This document shows, piece by piece, positions 16,690 to 25,800 of a DNA stretch of 64,000 bases. Under the pieces are notes generated by a model. That model saw nothing but the letters and a program-made list of their open reading frames with translations. It was not told where the DNA came from and did not search any database. Positions within the stretch are counted from its first letter, which is position 1. Every line of letters begins with the position of its first letter. The translations under genes were made by a program, and so were the position numbers. Origin of the DNA: Bacteroidia bacterium (GTDB taxonomy: Bacteria; Bacteroidota; Bacteroidia; Chitinophagales; Saprospiraceae); the NCBI GenBank assembly GCA_030430845.1, contig JAUIKE010000005.1:31435-95434 (forward strand). The letters run 5' to 3'.

Positions 16690-16820
16690 GGTGTTTGTTT
16701 TTGTGATGAATCAAAACTCATGTGAACTTAAGATTTTGTCTAAATAGGAATTGTATGGGGATGGGGCATTTGAATTTTAATAACAAATAGGGGGGAGGTG
16801 TTTACATTTTGTTTGGATTT

Positions 16821-16903
16821 AAAGTTTCAAAGTTTCAGGGTTTCAAAGTTCCATCCGCCTGAGTAGGATGGAACCCTGTCCTACTGAGGCGGATGGAACC
16901 TTG
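16821..16903. repeat. 8-nt periodic repeat and 20-bp hairpin
   Basis: 16821-16850 repeats AAGTTTCA-like 8-mers. TTCCATCCGCCTGAGTAGGA (16849-16868) pairs with 16879-16898 with one mismatch. It lies just 3' of the minus-strand gene ending at 16920; a related 8-nt array flanks that gene's other end. Confidence 0.7.
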
Positions 16904-16919
16904 GAACCAATAAGATGAT

Positions 16920-17516
16920 TCATGCATCAAAAACCAAAAAAAACGAATACCCCTCGGCCATCTCCAACCCACTCAAAACAAAAGACCCCAACAAAGAAAA
17001 ATTAAAATAATCAGCTCCCCATTTGCTTTCATAGACGCTCGGATCATCCTCTCTTTTGCTAAATTCTTGTTCATATAATTCGAGTAACTCTTTTTCCTTT
17101 TCAGGGTCCATTTCTAGTTCTGATTCATCGGTGAAGGAAAGGCCGTACTGCTGTTGGTGAAATACCTCACACAGGCACAGAAGGTGATCCAGAAAACCAA
17201 GCATTTCTTCCTGTTTTACCCAATAACTGCCTTCCGAATCCGAAAGAATATTGGCATTTTCAAGGTTTGGAAAAAAGTTGTGAAACGCTTCCATGAAGAC
17301 ATTGGCCGCATTGGTCGTTTCAATGGACAGAATTTCTTCCATTTCCAGGTCTCCCAGGTATTCTATGCCCTCTTCGGCAAATGAAGACCATACCCGATCC
17401 CGAAGCTTTAAAAACTGCTTCCTGGAATAGGGCGGTTGTAAAAGACCGGTCAGTGCTTCTGAATGAGGAGCACTTTCTATGCTGGCGAGCCCTATGATGT
17501 AGATTCTTCTTCCCAT
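16920..17516 (-). CDS. Hypothetical protein, soluble, acidic
   Basis: 198 residues with no signal peptide or membrane segment. It opens MGRRIYIIGLASIESAPHSE and has an acidic middle (SFTDESELEMDPEKEKELLELYEQEF) and a C-terminus with hydrophobic stretches (YFNFSLLGSFVLSGLEMAEG). No family recognised. The open frame, codon pattern and length support a real gene. It is isolated: flanked on both sides by spacers carrying 8-nt periodic GTTCC/GTTTC repeats, which may have arrived with it or simply accumulate at gene borders. Confidence 0.6.
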   Translation of the reverse strand: MGRRIYIIGLASIESAPHSEALTGLLQPPYSRKQFLKLRDRVWSSFAEEGIEYLGDLEMEEILSIETTNAANVFMEAFHNFFPNLENANILSDSEGSYWVKQEEMLGFLDHLLCLCEVFHQQQYGLSFTDESELEMDPEKEKELLELYEQEFSKREDDPSVYESKWGADYFNFSLLGSFVLSGLEMAEGYSFFLVFDA

Positions 17517-17523
17517 TTATTTA

Positions 17524-17562
17524 GAGGTTCCAGGGTTCAAAAGTTCCAAGGTTCCAGGGTTC
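17524..17562. repeat. 8-nt periodic array (GGTTCCAG-like)
   Basis: Consecutive 8-mers GGTTCCAG, GGTTCAAA, AGTTCCAA, GGTTCCAG and GGTTC lie directly upstream of the hypothetical gene ending at 17516. It is non-coding and shows the same style of periodicity as 16821-16850. Confidence 0.75.
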
Positions 17563-17670
17563 TTACTTTTTGGTTGGGTAAAATAAATATTTCCCCAATT
17601 CTTTTTCTGAATTCAAAAAGGATATTAATTTGTTAGGGTTCTAGGGTAATATATATCTTTTGTTGTCTGG

Positions 17671-17788
17671 TTGTCTGAACCGCGGATTCCTGTGGATTTA
17701 ACAGATTTCACGGAATGATTTTTGCCTGCAGGGCAAAAATCGTTTCTGTGTCATCCGCTGAATCTGCGGAAATCCGCGGTTCAGACAA
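17671..17788. repeat. 118-bp quasi-palindromic repeat
   Basis: The ends TTGTCTGAACCGCGGATT (17671-17688) and AATCCGCGGTTCAGACAA (17771-17788) are exact complements. The centre has ATTTTTGCC, TGCAG, GGCAAAAAT. The intervening arms pair imperfectly and share GGATT/AATCC-type words, giving one long foldback. It probably belongs to a dispersed family elsewhere in the genome. Confidence 0.8.
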
Positions 17789-17899
17789 TGACAATCAAAT
17801 TAATAAAGCAAAATCGCCAAATAACACCTCCAATTAGCTCGACTCTCCCTAGAACACCAGAGTTCCTAAAGAAGACAGAAACCACAAAAAAAGACATAT

Positions 17900-19270
17900 A
17901 TGACTCCCACCGACGGCCCATCTAATCAACTCAAACGCCAGCTTTCCCTCTTTGATTCTATTATGATCGTGGCCGGTATTGTTATAGGGTCCGGCATTTT
18001 TTTGACGACCGGTATCATGGCCGAATCCTTACCTTCGGCCTCCTGGATCATGATTGCCTGGCTGGTGGGTGGGCTGATCACTTTGTGTGGAGGTTTGGTG
18101 TATGCAGAGTTGGGAGCTGCTTTGCCGGAAGCCGGCGGTCAGTATATCTATTTGAGAGAAGCCTATGGTAATTTGGTAGCTTTTTTGAACGGCTGGGTAA
18201 TTTTCCTGGTATACATGTGCGGGGGCATTGCCATGTTGGCAGTGGCATTTGCGGAATATTTCGGAGCGCTTGTTCCCTTTTTTTCCACTTCAAATGAATG
18301 GTTCGCCATATCAGGTTTTTCCATTTCTGTGGGGCAGCTGCTGGCCTTTGTATTGGTAATGGGATTTTCACTTATTAATTATATAGGTGTTTTATTCGGG
18401 AAAAATGTGCAGAACCTGCTATCCGTTATTAAGTTAGTCGCCATTGGATTTTTTATATTCTTTGGATTATTCGCTTCGAGTGGTAATGTAATCGAATGGA
18501 GCCTGGATACCGGAGGGCTTAATTTCGGGGAATGGGTGACACGCTTTGGTGCGGTCCTATTACTTGTCTTTTGGGCATTTGATGGCTGGAATAACGTCAA
18601 CTTTGTAGCTGGAGAGATCCGTGACCCTGCCCGGAATATTCCCCGAACACTTGTCATAAGTATCAGTCTGATCAGCCTGGTTTATTTATTGATCAACTAC
18701 GTATATTTCAAGGCATTGCCGATGGATCAAATCGTTGGAGTGGTGACGATTGCCGAATCGGCTTCTACCGCACTTTTGGGGCCTATGGCCACCCTTTTTT
18801 TGACCATAGCAATATTAGTGGCCATTGCGAGTTCTTTGAATGGGAGCGTATTAGTAGGAGCCAGGGTCTATTATGCGATGGCTAAAGATGGGGTGTTTTT
18901 TAAAAAAATGGCCCAGATCCATCCTCGATTCCAGACACCCGGTTTTTCCATCATTGTACAGGGCCTTTGGGCCGGCCTATTGGTTTTTATGGGAAATGTG
19001 GAACAGCTTTTTACCTACATGATCTTTTCGGCGATCATCTTCTGGGTGATTACCGTTTACTCAGTTTTTACCCTTAGAAAAAAAAGACCTGATTTGGCAA
19101 GACCTTATAAAACCTGGGGCTATCCGGTGACTCCGATTGTTTTTATACTGGCCTGCCTGGCGCTTTTACTTAATACCTTAATGGAATCACCGGTTGAATC
19201 TCTTTTTGGTTTGTGGGTGACGGTTCTTGGAATACCTGCTTATTTTTATTGGAAAGGAAGGAATAAGTAA
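17900..19270 (+). CDS. APC-superfamily amino acid permease
   Basis: 456 residues with about 12 membrane helices. The first helix carries the APC signature IVAGIVIGSGIFLTTG (unwound substrate-binding segment). Further family features are YAELGAALPEAGGQYIYLREAYG, a helix 6 region VFWAFDGWNNVNFVAGEIRDP, and a C-terminal pair of helices after KKRPDLARPYKTWGYPVTP. It resembles the LAT/SteT-like branch of amino acid transporters or exchangers; the substrate is not evident. Its last codons lie in a 22-bp hairpin shared with the convergent gene. Confidence 0.9.
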   Translation: MTPTDGPSNQLKRQLSLFDSIMIVAGIVIGSGIFLTTGIMAESLPSASWIMIAWLVGGLITLCGGLVYAELGAALPEAGGQYIYLREAYGNLVAFLNGWVIFLVYMCGGIAMLAVAFAEYFGALVPFFSTSNEWFAISGFSISVGQLLAFVLVMGFSLINYIGVLFGKNVQNLLSVIKLVAIGFFIFFGLFASSGNVIEWSLDTGGLNFGEWVTRFGAVLLLVFWAFDGWNNVNFVAGEIRDPARNIPRTLVISISLISLVYLLINYVYFKALPMDQIVGVVTIAESASTALLGPMATLFLTIAILVAIASSLNGSVLVGARVYYAMAKDGVFFKKMAQIHPRFQTPGFSIIVQGLWAGLLVFMGNVEQLFTYMIFSAIIFWVITVYSVFTLRKKRPDLARPYKTWGYPVTPIVFILACLALLLNTLMESPVESLFGLWVTVLGIPAYFYWKGRNK

Positions 19271-19313
19271 TTGACGTATAGATGGCGCCGAGGCGCCATC
19301 TATACGTCAATTA
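19268..19313. terminator. 22-bp perfect hairpin containing both convergent stop codons
   Basis: 19268-19289 (starting TAATTGACGTATAGATGG) is exactly complementary to 19292-19313. It contains the permease stop (19268-19270) and the stop of the convergent gene (19307-19309). It may act as a bidirectional terminator. Confidence 0.85.
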
Positions 19314-19867
19314 TCGCAATTCAACTTTCTTCCTTGTTCATCTTCCTTCAATTGCCAGCAATCGTCATAAATGGAACAAAAGCAGGCATCGTAGGACAAA
19401 TTGAGGCTGCCGGCCATTTCAAAATCTCCCTCAAAGCGTTTACTGCTTATATTCAAAATCCGGTATTCCTCTTCGGGAGACAAAACCTTGTGTTCCTGGA
19501 GGGAAAGAGAAATATTCGGAATAATAGCCTCTGGGAAATAAGGGGAGATAGCTGCCCGGATTCCACCTTCAAATTCCTCAAGATCCCTGTTATTGACCAA
19601 TAGACGCCCATCCCGTATGATGGCCGGACCGACGCCCTTATTAATCAAAGAATAGTTTATGATAAGGCGGTCATCTTGATAATTAAAGTTTATCTGCCCA
19701 TCGACGTAGGGCCAAACGGCGGCCTGTTGCTGGTCGAACATGATTTTTTGCTGCTCTTTCATGATATTGGCTTCATAAATAGATACCAGCAACGCGATAC
19801 CGCTGATAAGCAAGGCAGACAGCGAGAGTATGTCGGAACGGTCCAGGAGGTATTTCTTGTCAGTCAT
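19307..19867 (-). CDS. Hypothetical protein with one N-terminal membrane helix
   Basis: 186 residues. After a short charged N-terminus (MTDKKYLLDRSD), residues about 13-33 (ILSLSALLISGIALLVSIYE) form one membrane helix, then a coiled segment (NIMKEQQKIMFDQQQAAVWPYV). The rest is a beta-rich domain (INFNYQDDRLIINYSLINKG) and a Cys-containing tail (CFCSIYDDCWQ) that could form disulfides outside the cytoplasm. No family recognised. It is convergent with the permease gene and shares its terminal hairpin. Confidence 0.7.
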   Translation of the reverse strand: MTDKKYLLDRSDILSLSALLISGIALLVSIYEANIMKEQQKIMFDQQQAAVWPYVDGQINFNYQDDRLIINYSLINKGVGPAIIRDGRLLVNNRDLEEFEGGIRAAISPYFPEAIIPNISLSLQEHKVLSPEEEYRILNISSKRFEGDFEMAGSLNLSYDACFCSIYDDCWQLKEDEQGRKLNCDN

Positions 19868-20026
19868 TGAAGAGGTTGTATGTATTTTATTGCCATGTCT
19901 AATTCGTTTTCATTCAGCCAGTCATGCCCTTTAACACTTTTTTGCAAATAGATTAACAATAATTAGTTGTGTTTAATGTTAATTTATTGTAAACTTTGTG
20001 TTAATCAAATGTAAATCGAGGAAGTT

Positions 20027-20515
20027 ATGAAAAAGAAATATTTTAAAGAAAAACAACATTTTAATAATATTGAAATAATTGGGATACTGATTTTTTCAAT
20101 GGGTTTGTTGATATTCAGCTTGTTTAATGCACTGCAGGAACACCATTGGACATTTACAATTATTGAATGGAGTGCGCTGGGGTTATTATTAATTCTGGGG
20201 GGCTATTTATGGTATCTCATCAACTTGCGTTTGCATCTTGCGGTGACGGAAGACGGCATCCAATTTAAGATGAAACCCATTCACAGTAAAAAGAAGAAAA
20301 TTCCCTGGAATATGGTAGCCAGCTGTGAAATTATCCGAACCCCGGGCATTGCACAGTGGCATGGCGGTAATATCACCTTCAACTATGAGCAAAGTTTCAC
20401 GCTTTGTGGCCGAAATGGTCTACACATTACAACTGTGGACGGCAGAGAGTTTTTCCTAGGCACCAAAAATTTAGAGCAATTAAAAGAAGCTGTAGAAAAA
20501 GCCTTAGAAAAATAG
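20027..20515 (+). CDS. Small membrane protein with PH-like C-terminal domain
   Basis: 162 residues. Two membrane helices lie near residues 17-36 and 46-66 (IIGILIFSMGLLIFSLFNAL; ALGLLLILGGYLWYLINL), followed by a soluble domain with the strand pattern of bacterial PH-like domains: LHLAVTEDGIQFKMKP, KKKIPWNMVASCEIIRTPG, GLHITTVDGREFFLGTKN, and a closing helix (LEQLKEAVEKALEK). Function unknown. It stands alone on the plus strand; a 15-bp hairpin of repeated GTTGTCC words follows it at 20589-20630. Confidence 0.7.
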   Translation: MKKKYFKEKQHFNNIEIIGILIFSMGLLIFSLFNALQEHHWTFTIIEWSALGLLLILGGYLWYLINLRLHLAVTEDGIQFKMKPIHSKKKKIPWNMVASCEIIRTPGIAQWHGGNITFNYEQSFTLCGRNGLHITTVDGREFFLGTKNLEQLKEAVEKALEK

Positions 20516-20588
20516 AAATATGAGTTAGCCCTATTTTCAAAAGAGGCTTTAGAAAAACAGGCAATTCAAATAAACCTTGATTTTCAAA

Positions 20589-20630
20589 TCGTTGTCCGTT
20601 GTCAGCGAGTAAACGGACAACGGACAACGA
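20589..20630. repeat. 15-bp hairpin made of a 7-nt repeat
   Basis: TCGTTGTCCGTTGTC (20589-20603) pairs exactly with 20616-20630. Each arm is two copies of a 7-mer (GTTGTCC-like). It lies 3' of the PH-like membrane protein gene. Confidence 0.8.
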
Positions 20631-20700
20631 CTAAAAAAGCTAAATGACTGAAAAATAATGCTTTACAAATTAGGTCAAAAATTCGGAATGACTCATGTTT

Positions 20701-20718
20701 CTATGTTAAAAAACATAG
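20701..20718. repeat. Short hairpin containing a stop codon
   Basis: CTATGTT (20701-20707) pairs with AACATAG (20712-20718). The stop codon of the minus-strand gene (20706-20708) lies in the arm and loop. Confidence 0.6.
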
Positions 20719-21182
20719 CGGATCGATAACCCTCCGCCATCTGCCCAAAAGCCGGAATAACCTATGAGGTTTAGAGCCGGTTTCCAATCAAGCCCGACGC
20801 TGATCGGTACTTCCGTGAAGGTGTATTCCAGTCCAATAATTCCATCCACACCCACTACTACGTAACTATTGCCTTCATCGGCCCACCAGGCCCTGGGGCC
20901 GTTCCAAAATCCTATGTGTGCACCAAAGCCGTAATACCACTGCAAGCCCGGGGCATCAAAAGCATTATCGTGTACTTCATACAATCCAGTAGCAGTGAAC
21001 CCTCCCCACCGAAAGCTGAGGATGCCCTCCACTGCATGACTGCCAGTGATAAAGTGCTTAGCAGTGATCCCGTTAAATGCTCCTGCCCGTACTCCAATAC
21101 CCGTTTGATAGTTTTGGGCATTTAAAAAAATGGGTAGGCTACAGAAACTTAGGAGAATAACCCAATGCATACTTTTTCTCAT
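20706..21182 (-). CDS. Small outer-membrane beta-barrel-like protein
   Basis: 158 residues. A signal peptide (MRKSMHWVILLSFCSLPIFLNAQ) is followed by a Gly/aromatic-rich beta pattern: QTGIGVRAGAFNGITAKHF, AVEGILSFRWGGFTATGLYE, LQWYYGFGAHIGFWNG, YVVVGVDGIIGLEYTF. It ends in LSIRYVF, with the terminal Phe typical of outer-membrane barrels. Length and pattern fit an eight-stranded barrel. Function unknown. Upstream is a long spacer with GAAGGTAGAA-type repeats. Confidence 0.75.
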   Translation of the reverse strand: MRKSMHWVILLSFCSLPIFLNAQNYQTGIGVRAGAFNGITAKHFITGSHAVEGILSFRWGGFTATGLYEVHDNAFDAPGLQWYYGFGAHIGFWNGPRAWWADEGNSYVVVGVDGIIGLEYTFTEVPISVGLDWKPALNLIGYSGFWADGGGLSIRYVF

Positions 21183-21668
21183 ATTTTAATAATTTACTTT
21201 AAATGTAGGAAGGTAGAAAATAGCCGGAAACAGCTGTTTTCTACCTTCATTATCTGTTAACGAATCAGGTTTCAAAATATTGAATCTTTCTACCTTCTAC
21301 TGACGCTTACGGTCAGGATACTCTCTGCATGAAGCTTACTAATCCCTTCATTTTATTTCGGGCTTAGTAATCTTCTACCTTCTACCTTGAAGTTACATAC
21401 CCTTATGGATTAATAAGATGAAACATATTCCTCCCAACCCCTACTGAAAAAACCGAAAAGCAATTTTTCCTTCCCAGTTTTGGGCGTTTTGGCTCCATTT
21501 TAACCACTCAAATGAGATTTATCTTGTGTGTAGGGCAATTTGATTTAAACAATTCGGGCAGCTTTCTTTTGGCAAGGTATCATCAAAATGTTTTAACTTT
21601 TTATTTTTTTAAACAAAAAGATTAATTTAGTGGTGATAAAAACTTAAAAACCTATAAAATCACCGTTC
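21183..21668. other. 486-bp spacer with short inverted and 7-nt repeats
   Basis: No gene. It holds a hairpin GAAGGTAGAAAA (21209-21220) / TTTTCTACCTTC (21237-21248). Repeated CTACCTT words occur near 21290 and 21372-21389. A short CTGAC...GTCAG hairpin lies near 21300. The last 200 bp are AT-rich and probably hold the promoter of the DUF4199 gene. Confidence 0.6.
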
Positions 21669-22145
21669 ATGGGAAAGTACAAAATTGAATTAAAGTGGGC
21701 TGTCATTTTCTTCATTGTGAGTCTGATCTGGATATTTCTGGAAAAACTGGTAGGGCTGCATGATGCCCACATTGATAAGCACCCTGTTTACACCAACTTT
21801 TTTGCGATCATTGCAATCGCGGTATATGTTTTTGCCTTATTGGACAAACGGAAGAACTTTTACAACGGAAAAATGAATTGGATGCAAGGCTTTGTATCCG
21901 GAGTCATTATTAGTGTGATTGTTGCTGTGCTAACGCCATTAGCCCAATATCTGACACACGAAGTCGTCACACCAGACTACTTTCCCAACGCCATTGAGTT
22001 TGCGGTTAGCAACGGCAAAATGGAGCAAACGGCAGCAGAAGCCTATTTCAGTCTGAACAACTACCTGATTCAGTCTGCAATAGGAGCGATCGTCATGGGT
22101 GTGCTCACCTCAGCGATCGTGGCTATTTTTGTAAGGAAGAAGTAA
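21669..22145 (+). CDS. DUF4199-family membrane protein
   Basis: 158 residues with four membrane helices near residues 10-25, 43-60, 75-95 and 133-153. The pattern IELKWAVIFFIVSLIWIFLEKLVGLHDAHID at the N-terminus, a central amphipathic stretch (NAIEFAVSNGKMEQTAAEAYFSLNNYL) and a terminal GAIVMGVLTSAIVAIFVRKK match the DUF4199 family common in Bacteroidota. Function unknown. The gene is convergent with a small basic protein gene, with a hairpin terminator between them. Confidence 0.85.
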   Translation: MGKYKIELKWAVIFFIVSLIWIFLEKLVGLHDAHIDKHPVYTNFFAIIAIAVYVFALLDKRKNFYNGKMNWMQGFVSGVIISVIVAVLTPLAQYLTHEVVTPDYFPNAIEFAVSNGKMEQTAAEAYFSLNNYLIQSAIGAIVMGVLTSAIVAIFVRKK

Positions 22146-22146
22146 A

Positions 22147-22181
22147 AAAAAGATATGCCGCTCCAGGCGGCATATCTTTTT
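22147..22181. terminator. Bidirectional 15-bp terminator hairpin between convergent genes
   Basis: AAAAAGATATGCCGC (22147-22161) pairs exactly with GCGGCATATCTTTTT (22167-22181). It starts two bases after the DUF4199 stop and overlaps the minus-strand stop at 22180-22182. Confidence 0.88.
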
Positions 22182-22419
22182 ACATTTGTTCTCTACCTCG
22201 GTTAGTCAGGCGCTCTTCATAATGTCTGATGAGTAGTGCCTGTTTCTCCGCGATTTTGTTCAGAACGCGGAGTTCTTCTTTGAGTTCTCTTTGGGTTTGA
22301 AGGGGGTTGTCGAGGTAGGGGAGCTGTTTGCGTAACCGGTTGATGTCGAGGATCTTTTGAAGTGTTGAATTGAGTGTGATTTTGGCTCTGATCAGCCTTC
22401 GTTTAATCGATCTCTTCAT
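22180..22419 (-). CDS. Small basic coiled-coil protein, unknown
   Basis: 79 residues, very rich in Arg, Lys and Leu (MKRSIKRRLIRAKITLNSTL; LKEELRVLNKIAEKQALLIR), predicted almost entirely helical with heptad-like Leu spacing. It has no signal or membrane segment. It is small but plausible: its stop sits exactly in the bidirectional terminator, and a long AT-rich promoter-type spacer precedes its start. No family recognised. Confidence 0.55.
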   Translation of the reverse strand: MKRSIKRRLIRAKITLNSTLQKILDINRLRKQLPYLDNPLQTQRELKEELRVLNKIAEKQALLIRHYEERLTNRGREQM

Positions 22420-22880
22420 TCCCTATACAGGTTTGGTTAACAAAATTTTTACTAAATATACACATTAATAACGTCATAACCCAAGATTTAGGTTTGTAAA
22501 GTGTCAAAAAAACCAAATAAAAATGGCTTTTTTTTCAATACTGGGAAAAATGTTTTGGTATGCCTTTAACACTAAATAACATAATTTTAATAAATACAAT
22601 AAACCTATATATGTTTGCTGCTAATAATGAGTGTTAACGTTAAATTTACATATTTGTATGATCATTTGTTCATGGATGGGTGGATGAAGATGGGTGAGGA
22701 GGAAAAGAGTTGGAAATCAAATGTTAAATGTTTTAGGGCAGCAAACTTACTGGTCTTCAAAAAATAAATTTCCATTTTCCTGTCGGCGACCGACTACTTT
22801 TGGGCAATTAGTAAAGGATGCCTAATTTTTTTTTAATTTAATCATAAGAAAAAATTAGTCCTTGCCCTAAATCTAAGCCC
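22420..22880. other. AT-rich divergent promoter spacer
   Basis: No gene. TATGTTTG at 22610-22617 matches the Bacteroidota -7 consensus TAnnTTTG, but no convincing TTTG lies at the usual distance upstream, so a promoter for the hybrid sensor gene is only suggested. Confidence 0.4.
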
Positions 22881-25800
22881 ATGTTGCCCATTTGGAAATT
22901 GGTCAAACCGTTATTCGTCCTTTTGTTTGTACCTGTGTTCACGCAGGTATATACCCAAAATATTGGAATGCTGCCTGAATTGTCTGTCAGAGCAGAAAAA
23001 ATAGGTCTGGAAGAAGGCATTCCTGAAAAAAATATTAAGGTAGTTTATCAGGACAAAACAGGATTTATTTGGCTGGGAACATCCAATGAATTGGTCAAAT
23101 ATGACGGCTATCAATTTCTTAGTTACCGTTATCCATCGAAAGATTCAATCTTGATTCATTTTGAGGTAAGTAGCATTACCGAGGACTTATCTGGTGATCT
23201 TTGGATAGGATGCCAATATATAAATGAAAACCAACCGGTCCTTTTCCGTTTTAATCGTGCTACCGAAATACTAATCCCCGTCTTTTATGATTCTGTTCAG
23301 GAACAGAGCCTGATACAAAGCGATGTCATGAATTTACACTTTGATGGTAGATATCTGTGGATAGATGCTCGATGGTTGTACAGGATTGACTTAGCTTCAC
23401 AAATTCACAAGGCCGATACCGCTCAAAATCCCGCCATCAAAATATTTAAGGAGATAGATACAGGTTTTCACAATTTTAATGTTTTCTCTATTTTCAAAGA
23501 CAGCCGACAGAGGCTTTGGTTTCCTGGGGCAGGCGGAATCTATCAGTGGGTTCCATCTGCTGATTCTTTAATTTATTACCCTTCTCCAAGGGAAGGGAAT
23601 CAAGAGATGTCCCAACCTGTTGTGATCACTTTTCTTCATGAGTCACCAGATGGTTGGTTCTATGCATTTTCCGGAGAGCGAGGTCCCTTATTCCGATTTG
23701 AACCTCAGCTTGGGACTTATAAACCCATTGGTGATTTTCAATTTGATCTTTCCAACTATGTCAGAAGTTGCGCTTTGGATACCTTTAAGAAAAGGCTTTG
23801 GTTAGGCACTCCAAATGGGGCTGGTAATTTGATGTCGCTGGATTTAGAGGAAGGGAAAATTTGGAATGTTAGACTTCAGTTAGATGATGGGCTCTCCACA
23901 ACGAAGGTAAAAGCCAACAGTATTTTATATGATAATGATGATAATATTTGGATCGCAAGTGAAGGCTCTTCCCTAATCAAATGCAGTCCTCAGGCCAATC
24001 AGTTTAAATGGATTAAATTTGATCCTGCAGCTATGAATTCTATTTCAAGTGATGCAGTATTTGATTTCCAGCAAAACGACAAAGGTCAAATCTGGATTGC
24101 TACTTATGGAGGTGGACTCAATCAGTGGGATATAATCAATAATACTTTTTCTAGTATTCAATCTCTAAAGGGAAACAGAAATATTTCAGAACTGACAGGT
24201 ATAGAGACAGATACTGCAGGAAACATTTGGATGGGGGCCGGATTTTCTATTTTTCAATATGATCCTCAAACAAAGCAATATCAAGCTTATGATGGTGGGG
24301 GAACGACCTTCTCCATCCTTCAAACTTCCATCGGCGATATTTATGCCGCAAAGACAAGAGGATTGTTTCAATTTTCCACAGACAGCAATAATTTTGTCAA
24401 AGTCAAGATCACTCATCCGGATAATCCTAACTCGGGGGGACGCCTTTGGATAGAACAGATTTTTGAAGATAGCAAAAGACGCTTATGGTTAGGTACACAT
24501 CCTAACAATAAGTATGGTTGTATTCTATACGATCCACAAGTTGATTCTACTATTTATTTTGAACTCCCAAAAATGAATGGTTTTGCAGAAGATGAAAATG
24601 GAAAAGTTTGGTTGGGCACCATTGACGGTCTTTTTCATTTGGATCCAATTGGCGGTAGTTGGAAACGGTATGGCCAAAAAGAAGGCCTTTCTAATGATGT
24701 AATTAATTCTGTGTTGAAGGATGCAGAAGGCCACTTATGGATTGCAACGGACAATGGTCTTAATCTTTTTGATCCAGATACCCAAAACTTTAAGCGATAC
24801 TTCACTTCTGACGGACTTCCATTCAATTCTTTTAACAATTCCTCCTTAAAATATAGGGATGGGCGTCTATTATTTGGTAGTAACAATGGTATACTGATAT
24901 TTGATCCCAAGCAGATAAAGTTTGATAAAAAAGGACCGCAACTGGTTTTTACAGCTTTGGAGATATTCGATGAGCCATTGAAGCCTCAGCAGGGGGGGCT
25001 TTTAGAAAAACATATTTCATTGGTACCGGGAATTGTTCTGCCTTACTGGAAAAATGATCTTACTATTCACTTTGCGGCTCTTCATTTTAAGAACCCGGAT
25101 AAAAACCAATATCGAACCTTCCTGGAGGGGTATGATGTCAACTGGAAACGGAACGGAACTGACCGGTCCAGTCATTATACGAATCTGGATCCCGGGCATT
25201 ATGTATTTCGTGTACGGGGAGCAAATAGTGACGGCATTTGGAGCGAAGATGAAATTGCTTTGAATATTGTGATTCGTCCCCCTTGGTGGCAAACAATATG
25301 GGCCTATTTGGGCTATGTTTTGGTTGTTGGGTTATTAAGTTATGGCTTATATCAGTTTTTACTCAACCGCCGCCTGGAAAAAGAGGAAGCTCGCCGCCTG
25401 CGCGAGCTGGATGAGGTCAAAACCAAGCTCTACACCAACATCACCCACGAATTCCGAACGCCCCTGACCATCATCCTGGGGATGACCGATAAAATAAAAA
25501 AAGATCCCACCCGCTGGTTCAACGAAGGCCTGGGGATGATCCGGCGGAATGGTCAACAACTACTCCAACTCATCAACCAGATCCTGGACCTTCGAAAGCT
25601 GGAGGCCGGAAAACTGACTATGGACATGGTGCAGACCGATATCCTTCCTTTTTTGCAATACCAGCTAAATGCATTTCAATCGCTGGCCGCGGAGCGAGAC
25701 ATTCGCCTGCATTTTATCACCGAGGAAAAGGAGATCCACATGGATTTTGCACCCAAGGAGTTGGGATACATCCTCAATAATCTGCTGTCCAATGCGATCA

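Larger units (their letters stand above)
17517..17899. other. Repeat-rich spacer without a gene
   Basis: It contains the 8-nt array (17524-17562) and the 118-bp quasi-palindrome (17671-17788). No convincing coding frame was seen. The promoter of the permease gene should lie within the last 110 bp. Confidence 0.6.
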
